Positions 25,239-32,215 of a stretch of DNA of 44,709 nt are shown in pieces. This stretch comes from an uncultured Lachnospiraceae bacterium (GTDB taxonomy: Bacteria; Bacillota; Clostridia; Lachnospirales; Lachnospiraceae). A program made the translations under genes and the position numbers. The notes under the pieces were generated by a model. The model was not told the DNA's origin. It saw nothing but the letters and a program-made list of their open reading frames with translations, and ran no database searches. Where the stretch lies: positions 1-44,709 of the forward strand of contig CANREE010000012.1 of NCBI GenBank assembly GCA_947629545.1. The letters run 5' to 3'. Each line of letters begins with the position of its first letter. Position 1 is the stretch's first letter.

Positions 25239-25283
25239 AGTAGTCGGTGTCTGGGAAAGCGCAGATACCGACTGCTTTTTTAT
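25239..25283 (+). terminator. Terminator of the deacetylase gene
   Basis: AGTCGGTGTCT and AGATACCGACT form an 11-bp stem with one G-U pair, then GC and six T. The stop codon of the convergent membrane protein gene lies inside the T run. Confidence 0.85.
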
Positions 25284-26053
25284 TTGTGTTTTTTATTCAG
25301 CAGTCCCGCGACTTTATGGCAGAAGAACCCGCCGGCGCAGAGGCAAAGTACATAGACGCAGATGCCTGCACCGGTTCCAAAACGCAGGGATATCTGGTAG
25401 AATACTACCTGCGTGACCGGATAGTACGGGGAAATGTAGAACATATCCGCTGCGCCGCCGGTGGCGACGTTGATCACGGTGGCGATGACGCAGAAAACAG
25501 CCAGCATCGGCAGTGTTCGGAAATAGCCGACGGTTGTACGGTATGGAATCTGTGAGAAAGCCAGCACCAGGCCGATGAAGATCAGCATAATATGCCAGAG
25601 GAGACCATGCATGGTCAGCGTCCAGTAGGGATGCAGAAGGCCGGATGGCTCCGCCAGGGCCATGACGCCTCCCAACAGGCTGAAATCTTGCAGAAATGTA
25701 CAGGCAGTGCGGAATGCGCATGCATTCTTGTGCAGAAAGGGCAGCAACAGGCAGAGATACATGGGTATGCTGCAGAGTTGGAATGGGAAATACCACCAAT
25801 TGTATGATCCAAAGATCACGTAGTACAGAAAAAGCTGCTTGTAAAGCTCCCCGGCTGCCAGCAGGAGGCCGCATACAAACAGGATCCGGCAGACGGTCGG
25901 ACTGCCGGAAGCGGCGGGCTGCGTCAGACGGCGGGCCAGCCAGACGGCGGCAATGATACCGGCGGCGGATACGGCGATATGAAAAAATGAATACGGAACG
26001 GGTGTGTCCATAGGCCAGTCGGTCATCCGCAGCCAGGATATGATAGGGTTCAT
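25280..26053 (-). CDS. YwaF/TIGR02206-like integral membrane protein
   Basis: This protein of about 257 residues has seven or so hydrophobic helices. Recognisable pieces are FPFQLCSIPMYLCLLLPFL, a conserved HGLLWHIMLIFIGLVL helix, and the Asn/Gly-containing ATVINVATGGAADMFYISP. These fit the YwaF family of unknown function. The start was put at ATG 26053 because AAGGAATAAGG lies just upstream; an ATG eight codons earlier (26077) has a weaker site, so the start is uncertain. It may be a transporter or membrane enzyme; the sequence gives no catalytic clue. Confidence 0.7.
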   Translation of the reverse strand: MNPIISWLRMTDWPMDTPVPYSFFHIAVSAAGIIAAVWLARRLTQPAASGSPTVCRILFVCGLLLAAGELYKQLFLYYVIFGSYNWWYFPFQLCSIPMYLCLLLPFLHKNACAFRTACTFLQDFSLLGGVMALAEPSGLLHPYWTLTMHGLLWHIMLIFIGLVLAFSQIPYRTTVGYFRTLPMLAVFCVIATVINVATGGAADMFYISPYYPVTQVVFYQISLRFGTGAGICVYVLCLCAGGFFCHKVAGLLNKKHK

Positions 26054-26158
26054 GTGCCTTATTCCTTTGGTTTCCATATTGACGCTTATTATCGTATAGC
26101 GCGAAAATCACGGACAGCCAGGCAAGCGTTTATAAATGAGTTTGCGCAGAAACAGTAT

Positions 26159-26212
26159 AATCATACAGGAGAATCATACAGGAGAATCCGTCAGCGACGG
26201 ATTCTCCGCATT
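26159..26212. repeat. 13-bp direct repeat followed by a perfect 12-bp stem-loop
   Basis: AATCATACAGGAG occurs at 26159 and 26172. It runs into GGAGAATCCGTC, loop AGC, GACGGATTCTCC (26181-26207) and GCATTTT on the plus strand. It lies between two minus-strand genes and may stop transcription from the purine permease gene even though the T run is on the opposite strand. Confidence 0.6.
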
Positions 26213-26234
26213 TTATAGGACTGTTTTTATGAAA

Positions 26235-27623
26235 TCAGATCAATATATATTTCACAACAAAGAACAGTGCCAGCACATACATTAATGCGCTGATCTTCTT
26301 CTCCTTCGCCTTGCCGCACACCAGGTTGATCACCACATAGGAGATCACGCCCAGGGCAATGCCTTCGGAGATGCTGTACATGAACGGCATCGCAATGATG
26401 CAGATGTAGCAGGGGATGGTCTCCGAGTAGTCGTTGAAATCGATCTTCGTGATCGAGGTCATCATCATGAAGCCGACGACCACAAGGGCCGGAGCCGTGG
26501 CGAAGGACGGAATTGCCAGGAAGATCGGTGACAGGAACAGGGACAGGCCGAAGAGGATGGCCGCAACGACGGCGGTCAGGCCGGTGCGTCCGCCTTCGGC
26601 AACGCCGGCTGCGCTCTCCACGAATGTCGTCGTTGTGGAGGTTCCGAATACGGCGCCGATGGAGGTGCCCAGAGCGTCGGACAGAAGCGCGCCGCGGATG
26701 TTCGGAAGCTTCCCGTCCTTATCCAGCATATCCGCCTTGGAAGCCACGCCGATCAGCGTGCCCAGGGTATCGAACATATCCACGAAGAGGAACGCGAACA
26801 GAACGACCACGAAATCCAGGGAAAGTACCCGCGAGAAATCCATCTTCATGAAGGTGGGCATCATGCTGCGGATGCCGAAGCCGCCGGAGAAATCCGGGAA
26901 CATGCTGTAGAAGCCCGCGGCCGCGTCAGGCCGGTAAAGGCCGACCAGCTGGCAGATCATGCCTAGCACCCAGGTGCCAAGGATCCCCCAGAGGATGCTG
27001 CCCTTGACGTTCTTCACGACCAGGATACCGGTTACCAGGATACCGATAATCGCCAGAAGCACGGTGATGCCTTCCGTCGTGAAGGTGCCGCTTTTCACGG
27101 AGCCGCTGAAGGAATACAGGGTCACCAGTGTGGAGCTGTCTACGACGATCTTGGCGTTCTGCAGTCCGATGAAGGCAATGAACAGGCCGATGCCGACGGA
27201 TACCGCGTGTTTTAGGTTCTTGGGAATTGAATTGAAAATGGCTTCGCGCACGTTGGTCAGCGACAGCACGATGAAGATGATGCCTTCCACGAAGACCGCT
27301 GCCAGGGCCATCTGCCAGGTATAGCCCCTGCCCATGACGACGGTGTAGGTGAAATAGGCGTTCAGCCCCATGCCGGGCGCCAGTACGAACGGATAATTAG
27401 AAAGTGCCGCCATCAGAAGCGTAGCGACCATCGCGGCCAGCGCCGTAGCCGTAAAGACGGCCCCGCTGTCCATGCCGGATTCCGACAGAATACTGGGGTT
27501 TACGGCCAGAATGTAAGCCATCGTCATGAATGTGGTGATGCCGGCCATGATCTCAGTCTTGAGATCGGTGTGGTGTTCGCTCAGATGGAACACGTTCTCG
27601 AGAAAGCCTTCCTTCCCTTTCAT
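26235..27623 (-). CDS. NCS2-family (AzgA-type) purine permease
   Basis: This 462-residue membrane protein has 12-14 helices. Signatures include IMAGITTFMTMAYILAVNP, the APGMGLNAYFTY substrate helix, SVGIGLFIAFIGLQNA and GTSTTTTFVESAAGVAEGG. It probably imports adenine, guanine or hypoxanthine by proton symport. The leader has a 6-bp GGTCAT/ATGACC stem but no purine riboswitch that I can recognise. AGGAGG lies before ATG 27623. It is monocistronic and divergent from the MATE gene. Confidence 0.93.
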   Translation of the reverse strand: MKGKEGFLENVFHLSEHHTDLKTEIMAGITTFMTMAYILAVNPSILSESGMDSGAVFTATALAAMVATLLMAALSNYPFVLAPGMGLNAYFTYTVVMGRGYTWQMALAAVFVEGIIFIVLSLTNVREAIFNSIPKNLKHAVSVGIGLFIAFIGLQNAKIVVDSSTLVTLYSFSGSVKSGTFTTEGITVLLAIIGILVTGILVVKNVKGSILWGILGTWVLGMICQLVGLYRPDAAAGFYSMFPDFSGGFGIRSMMPTFMKMDFSRVLSLDFVVVLFAFLFVDMFDTLGTLIGVASKADMLDKDGKLPNIRGALLSDALGTSIGAVFGTSTTTTFVESAAGVAEGGRTGLTAVVAAILFGLSLFLSPIFLAIPSFATAPALVVVGFMMMTSITKIDFNDYSETIPCYICIIAMPFMYSISEGIALGVISYVVINLVCGKAKEKKISALMYVLALFFVVKYILI

Positions 27624-27721
27624 TGGTTTTTCCTCCTGCCTCTTTGGGTCATGTCTCCGGGAAATGTCTTACTGAAAATGACCTTTTCGCGTGAAACATG
27701 ATAATTTATAGTGACGCAGTC

Positions 27722-27750
27722 ATTTTATCACATTTTTTGGTAAATAACAA
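27722..27750 (-). promoter_or_regulatory. Promoter of the purine permease gene
   Basis: On the minus strand TTGTTA (27745-27750), 17 bp, TAAAAT (27722-27727). The leader is about 90 nt. Confidence 0.7.
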
Positions 27751-27866
27751 CTGACAAGACGATATTATCTGACGGCTATTCTGAAAAAATTTTGTCTATT
27801 TTTAAGGGTTCGTACTTGCTTCCGTCTATGAACGGACAGGATTTCGGCTTTTTGATTCGGAAAATA

Positions 27867-27895
27867 TTGAAATACCGGGGGAAAGCGTTTATAAT
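27867..27895 (+). promoter_or_regulatory. Promoter of the MATE exporter gene
   Basis: TTGAAA (27867-27872), 17 bp, TATAAT (27890-27895). The 350-bp interval between the divergent genes holds this promoter, that of the purine permease and a small TCCGT/ACGGA stem, but no gene. Confidence 0.8.
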
Positions 27896-27973
27896 GGATA
27901 CCATGACGGAGATTTCTCTGAAAAAGGCGGATCCCGGAATGAAATATGAGTTTTCATTGCAGAAGAGAGGACG

Positions 27974-29362
27974 ATGGATATGAATGATGACAAAGAGAGA
28001 CTGGGAACCGCGCCGTTGGGGCGTCTGATGTTCGAGCTGGCGGTGCCGACGGTATTCGCGCAGATCATTAACATGCTTTACAATATGGTGGACCGCATCT
28101 ATGTGGGCCGCATTCCGGAGGTCGGATCCATGGCCCTTGCAGGTCTGGGCGTCAGCTTCCCGGTGATCCTGCTGGTCAGCGCCTTCTCCGGACTGGTCGG
28201 CATGGGCGGGGCGCCGCAGGCGGCGATCCGCATGGGGCGGAAGGACTATGAAGGTGCGGAAAAGATTCTGGGCAACGCCACCGTGTTCCTGGTGATCATG
28301 GCGCTGGTGTTGTGCGTCATTTTCCAGATCTGGAAGGAACCGATCCTTTTGATGTTCGGGGCCAGCGAGGCCACGGTTCCCTTCGCCAATGAATATCTGG
28401 GGATCTACCTGATGGGCACCGTGTCCGTGCAGCTGTCGCTGGGACTGAACCAGTTCATTACCTGCCAGGGCTTCTCGAAGGTGGGTATGATGACTGTGCT
28501 GATCGGCGCTGTCATCAATATTATTCTGGATCCGATTCTGATCTACGGCTGTCATATGGGCGTGGCCGGCGCTGCGACCGCTACAATCATCAGTCAGACG
28601 GTGTCGGCGGTCTGGGTGGTCCGCTTCCTGTGCAGCAAAAAGAGCAATCTGCGCATCCGCCGGGAGACGCTCCGGCTGGATCCGGAAGTGCTGAAGCCGG
28701 TGCTTCTTCTGGGTATTTCGCCGTTCATCATGCAGTCCACGGAGTGCCTGGTGCAGCTGACCTTCAACACCGGTATGCAGACCTTCGGCAACGATTATTA
28801 TGTGGGCGCGATGACGGTCATTTTCAGCCTGTCCCAGCTTCTGTTCCTGCCGATGTCCGGTATCGCCCAGGGCGCGACGCCGATCATCAGCTACTGCTAC
28901 GGCGCCGGGAATACGAAGCGTGTCATGCAGGCGTTTAAATTGCTGCTGATTGCGATCATGGTGTTTACAACGGGCGTGTCCGGAGCCTTTGTGCTGTTCC
29001 CGCGGGTGTTTGTCTCCCTGTTCAGTTCGGATCCGCAGATCGTGGATATCGCGGCTTACGGCCTTCGGATCTACTGTCTCGGCTTTTTGATTTTCGGCGC
29101 CCAGATGGCCTGCCAGCAGACGTTCCTGGCGGTGGGCGAGGCGAAGATCTCCGTGTTCCTGGCGCTTCTGCGGAAGGTGATCCTGCTGATTCCGCTGGCG
29201 ATCATCCTGCCGCGGCTCGGCATGGGAACCGACGGACTGTTCTACGCGGAGCCGATCTCCGATGTTCTGGCAGTGATCGCGGCGGTGACCATGTTTGCGC
29301 TGAATATTCGTAAGATTCTGGCGCGGGCGCAGGTCCCGGCGTCGGAAACGGCCCGGCAGTGA
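27974..29362 (+). CDS. MATE-family multidrug/Na+ or H+ antiporter
   Basis: This 462-residue protein has 12 predicted transmembrane helices arranged as two MatE halves. Typical text includes LAVPTVFAQIINMLYNMVDRIYVG, GMGGAPQAAIRMG and, in the second half, LPMSGIAQGATPIISYCYGAGN. Substrates (drugs, metabolites) are not predictable. ATG 27974 and ATG 27980 are both close to GAGAGGA, so the start is uncertain by two codons. The last codons (SETARQ) are part of the first unit of the tandem repeat that follows. Confidence 0.92.
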   Translation: MDMNDDKERLGTAPLGRLMFELAVPTVFAQIINMLYNMVDRIYVGRIPEVGSMALAGLGVSFPVILLVSAFSGLVGMGGAPQAAIRMGRKDYEGAEKILGNATVFLVIMALVLCVIFQIWKEPILLMFGASEATVPFANEYLGIYLMGTVSVQLSLGLNQFITCQGFSKVGMMTVLIGAVINIILDPILIYGCHMGVAGAATATIISQTVSAVWVVRFLCSKKSNLRIRRETLRLDPEVLKPVLLLGISPFIMQSTECLVQLTFNTGMQTFGNDYYVGAMTVIFSLSQLLFLPMSGIAQGATPIISYCYGAGNTKRVMQAFKLLLIAIMVFTTGVSGAFVLFPRVFVSLFSSDPQIVDIAAYGLRIYCLGFLIFGAQMACQQTFLAVGEAKISVFLALLRKVILLIPLAIILPRLGMGTDGLFYAEPISDVLAVIAAVTMFALNIRKILARAQVPASETARQ

Positions 29363-29465
29363 ACGAAGCGTCAAGATGGGAAACAGCCCGGCAGTGAACG
29401 AAGCGTCCAGACGGTAAACAGTCCGGCAGTAAATGTCCGGATGGTAAACGTCCCGGAAGTATAAG
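29341..29465 (+). repeat. ~30-35-bp tandem repeat overlapping the 3' end of the MATE gene
   Basis: Four units start GTC(G/A/C) at 29341, 29370, 29405 and 29435. They share GGAAAC or GGTAAAC and CCCGGCAGT/CCGGCAGT. The first unit contains the MATE stop codon. Confidence 0.7.
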
Positions 29466-29495
29466 GGTGGGCAGCAATAAAATATAAAATACCGC

Positions 29496-29523
29496 TTGCA
29501 TTTTTCTACATAAGGTATATAAT
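29496..29523 (+). promoter_or_regulatory. Promoter of the HMA protein gene
   Basis: TTGCAT (29496-29501), 16 bp, TATAAT (29518-29523). The leader is about 115 nt. Confidence 0.7.
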
Positions 29524-29644
29524 GGTCATATGAACAACTATTCATATGTTGATTTCGGATGGTTTGTTCCCGGAATGTACCGCGGAACCGCTTTCGGAAG
29601 AAGATATGAGAATACGAAGATCATTTGCAAGGAGGATATGCCTT

Positions 29645-29860
29645 ATGAAGAAGAAATTCAAAGTGGAAGTGGACTGTGCGAACTGTGCGGCGAAGATGGA
29701 AGCGGCTGTGAACAAGATCGAGGGCGTGAAGGAAGCGACGATCAGCTTTATGACGCAGCGGCTGATTATCGAGGCGGACGATAACCGCTTCGACGAGATC
29801 GTGCAGGAGGCGGTGAAGGCCTGCAAGAAGGTGGAACCGGATTGCGAGATCTATGTGTAA
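29645..29860 (+). CDS. Single heavy-metal-associated (HMA) domain protein, CopZ-like
   Basis: This 71-residue soluble protein folds as one ferredoxin-like HMA domain, with the metal-binding CXXC at Cys11 and Cys14 in VEVDCANCAAKMEAAV. The usual Gly-Met before the first Cys is replaced by Val-Asp, as in several Zn/Cd or redox-adapted members, so the metal is uncertain. GGAGG lies nine bases before ATG 29645. No P-type ATPase or metal regulator is adjacent, so this is an orphan chaperone with its own promoter and terminator. Confidence 0.88.
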   Translation: MKKKFKVEVDCANCAAKMEAAVNKIEGVKEATISFMTQRLIIEADDNRFDEIVQEAVKACKKVEPDCEIYV

Positions 29861-29914
29861 TGTGTATCTGACCTGAGAAGAAGTTTTTGAACTTAATGAT
29901 AGAAGTTATCCCGG

Positions 29915-29953
29915 GCGCCGGAGTCATTGTTGGTAGTGACTCCGGCGATTTTT
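29915..29953 (+). terminator. Terminator of the HMA protein gene
   Basis: CGCCGGAGTCA and TGACTCCGGCG form a perfect 11-bp stem with a 10-nt loop, followed by ATTTTT. Confidence 0.88.
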
Positions 29954-29968
29954 GTGGGCGGTTTTTTT

Positions 29969-30075
29969 CAGTTGGATTTCCACGGCCGGGTTTCTGTAGT
30001 CGGATTTCCACGGTCGGGTTTCTGCAGTTGGATTTCCAGGGTCGGATTTTACGGCCGGGTTTCTACAGGGGTTCT
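29969..30075 (+). repeat. 28-bp tandem repeat
   Basis: Units start at 29969, 29997 and 30025 and share TGGATTTCCACGG and CGGGTTTCTG; a degraded fourth copy follows. It lies between the HMA gene terminator and the end of the heparinase-like gene. Confidence 0.75.
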
Positions 30076-30107
30076 ATGTGTGGCCTTTGGCGGAAGTGAC
30101 CGGTACG

Positions 30108-32051
30108 TCAGCAGACGGCGCACAGCCGGAAAGGAGTGCTGCTGTCCCAGTCGAAATCAATGAAGTACAGGGTCGCGGGGCTGCCGTCATGCCCGTTCAG
30201 TTCTGCGCAGGAGAGACGCGGGACCGCGGCGGGATCATATTCCAGACGGCAGGTTCCGACAGTGAGGACGCCGCCTGCAAGCGAGGGCTTTGTAAGGGTG
30301 ACGAAGCGTTCGGTGACGCGGGGCGGGGCGGCGGGGAGAGAATCCTTGGCGGCGGTAAGTATATCTTCTGTAGCGGTAAGCGAATCTTCGGCAGTGGTAA
30401 GCGAATCTTCGGCAGCAGTAAGCGGATCTTCGACGGCGGGAAAACTGCCGTCCGCAGTGCCAAACACGAAACAGTCGGTCAGCAGAAGTTCATTTTCCGT
30501 CAGTTTCAGACTGCGCACGATGGAACGCAGGCCGGGAGCGTCATAGGCCCCGGCTATTTCGATGCGTAATTCCCCGTCGGAGGCGGCAAGGACTTTCCCG
30601 CAAAAGGCGCTGCCGGGCTTCTGGCCTTTCCCGTCTATGATGGGCAGGCTGTGGCCGAGGGAGGAATTGCAGAGATAGTCATAGCGGCTTTCCGGGCGGA
30701 AATAAGCGGCTGTGTATTCGCCTGCGCCGAAGTCGCAGAAAACGGTTTCTTCCCCGGACAGAAGCAGGAAACTTCCCACGTCGTTGTGGTTGTGCGGTTC
30801 GCCGTTGTGGCCGGCCTTGGCCGCCAGGCTCAGGGAGCCGCTGCAGGCAATGTACCACTGGGCCTGGGGGAAATAGTTTTCGCGGATACCATGGGCTTTC
30901 GCGGGGACTGCCGCAAAGGGGCGGCGATTGCGGGAGGCGGCAGCGTCAGTTTCCGGTCGTGTATCAGTCTCCGGCTGCGCGTCAGTTTCCGGTCGTATAT
31001 CAGTTCCCGGCCGCGCGTCAGCTCTCGATCGTATATCAGCTTCCGTCTCATTCCACATATCCGGCTCCGTCCAGAAGAAATTGCGCAGGTACGGCTGAAT
31101 CCGGAAACAGTCGTCGAAGAACGCGGCGTACGCCCGCGGCGGCAGCGCGGCGCCGTAATGTTCATGCAGACGGCAGCTGAGTCCCGGCTGGAAACTGCCG
31201 GTGCGGGAGCCGTCGGAGAAGCTGACGACGAGATTGCCGCGCAGAAACGCGTGTTCCTGAAACGCGGCGATTGCCGGACACAGGGGCTGCGCGAAGAGAT
31301 TGTCTTCGCCGTCCGTATACTCAAAAAGAAGCTGGGCGAAGAAGGTGTAAAAACCGAAGCCGTAGTTCCAGTAGCCCAGGCCCTCCTGGCAGACGCCGTC
31401 GGCGCCGAAGCCGGAGAGATAATGTCCCATCGTGCGCAGGAGCCGTTCCCGGACCAGCGGGAATTTCTCCGGCGCCGCGTAGAGGAAGACCGCGCCCACG
31501 CTGCCGCCGCAGACCGCGGCCCAGTTGTGGGAAGCCGTCTCCCAGGCATAGCTGCGGCTTATGTATGGTTCGATGATGCGTTCCGTTACGCATTCCAGAA
31601 TCCGCTGACTGACTCTGGGGGAGAGACGATCTGCGAGCAGGCTGCGGATTTCGCTGAGCGCAAAGCCGGTCTCCGCGGAGAACAGGTCGATTACGCCGCG
31701 GTCGTATGAGGTTCCCAGATCGGCGGCGTGCGCCGGGAGCACCCAGCTGTATTCGCCGCAGATGGCCCAGAGCAGATCATTTAAGGCAGTCAGGTCTTCT
31801 TCGCGGCCGTACAGCAGGACGGCCGCAGTCAGGCAGGAGAGCCGCCTGCGCCGCTCGAAATAAAGGGATTCAAAAGAAACGCGGTTTCCGTCGCGGAAGA
31901 AGCGTTCGTATTCATGGAACGGCAGTTCATTGACCGGCGTACGCAGATAATGGCTGCGCATTTCTTCCAGCCGTTTTCGTTCTCCGGCGAAAAAGTCTGA
32001 TGTCAGGATCCGCTGTCTGACGAGCGCGGATCTCGCTTCCGGGAATAGCAT
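30108..32051 (-). CDS. Heparinase II/III-like polysaccharide lyase, intracellular, with in-frame repeats
   Basis: This 647-residue protein has no signal peptide. The N-terminal (alpha/alpha) toroid covers about 20-330 (ASHNWAAVCGGSVGAVFLYA, CQEGLGYWNYGFGFYTFF). The Hepar_II_III beta-sandwich has the catalytic/metal segment GHNGEPHNHNDVGSF (around 410-425). Two in-frame repeat inserts interrupt it: six-residue units at about 335-372 (DIRPET-like) and seven-residue units at about 538-573 (AAEDSLT-like). Related enzymes act on uronic-acid-containing oligosaccharides. AGGAGG precedes ATG 32051. The divergent DUF2264 partner and absence of export signals suggest action on imported oligosaccharides. 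Confidence 0.85.
   Translation of the reverse strand: MLFPEARSALVRQRILTSDFFAGERKRLEEMRSHYLRTPVNELPFHEYERFFRDGNRVSFESLYFERRRRLSCLTAAVLLYGREEDLTALNDLLWAICGEYSWVLPAHAADLGTSYDRGVIDLFSAETGFALSEIRSLLADRLSPRVSQRILECVTERIIEPYISRSYAWETASHNWAAVCGGSVGAVFLYAAPEKFPLVRERLLRTMGHYLSGFGADGVCQEGLGYWNYGFGFYTFFAQLLFEYTDGEDNLFAQPLCPAIAAFQEHAFLRGNLVVSFSDGSRTGSFQPGLSCRLHEHYGAALPPRAYAAFFDDCFRIQPYLRNFFWTEPDMWNETEADIRSRADARPGTDIRPETDAQPETDTRPETDAAASRNRRPFAAVPAKAHGIRENYFPQAQWYIACSGSLSLAAKAGHNGEPHNHNDVGSFLLLSGEETVFCDFGAGEYTAAYFRPESRYDYLCNSSLGHSLPIIDGKGQKPGSAFCGKVLAASDGELRIEIAGAYDAPGLRSIVRSLKLTENELLLTDCFVFGTADGSFPAVEDPLTAAEDSLTTAEDSLTATEDILTAAKDSLPAAPPRVTERFVTLTKPSLAGGVLTVGTCRLEYDPAAVPRLSCAELNGHDGSPATLYFIDFDWDSSTPFRLCAVC
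30340..30440 (-). repeat. 21-bp in-frame tandem repeat in the heparinase-like gene
   Basis: Five units encode AVEDPLT, AAEDSLT, TAEDSLT, ATEDILT and AAKDSLP. The period is a multiple of three, so copy-number change keeps the frame. Confidence 0.8.
30940..31052 (-). repeat. 18-bp in-frame tandem repeat in the heparinase-like gene
   Basis: About six units encode variants of DIRPET (DIRSRA, DARPGT, DIRPET, DAQPET, DTRPET, DAAASR). They form a charged loop between the two catalytic domains. Confidence 0.8.
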
Positions 32052-32119
32052 ATGGGGCCTCCTGTGAAAATGAACTGCGGTTCCGCGCGGCTTTTGAAGG
32101 CAGCGCCGGACCTGCCATT

Positions 32120-32148
32120 ATCATAATACTTTGCCGGTGCGATGTAAA
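32120..32148 (-). promoter_or_regulatory. Promoter of the heparinase-like gene
   Basis: On the minus strand TTTACA (32143-32148), 17 bp, TATGAT (32120-32125). Confidence 0.6.
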
Positions 32149-32215
32149 GAAGCATTGCGCAGGTTCGGAGGACATGATATCATGTTACGTGAAGAGGAGC
32201 GGGAGGGTTATTGCC

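Noticed and set aside
27624-27715. Possible purine riboswitch before the NCS2 permease gene
   Set aside because: The leader lacks the conserved three-way-junction sequences of known purine aptamers; only one 6-bp stem is visible.
27776-29545. 589-codon open frame on the minus strand opposite the MATE gene
   Set aside because: Rich in Arg, His and Gln, which is typical of antisense shadow in GC-rich genes; the plus-strand MATE protein is unambiguous.
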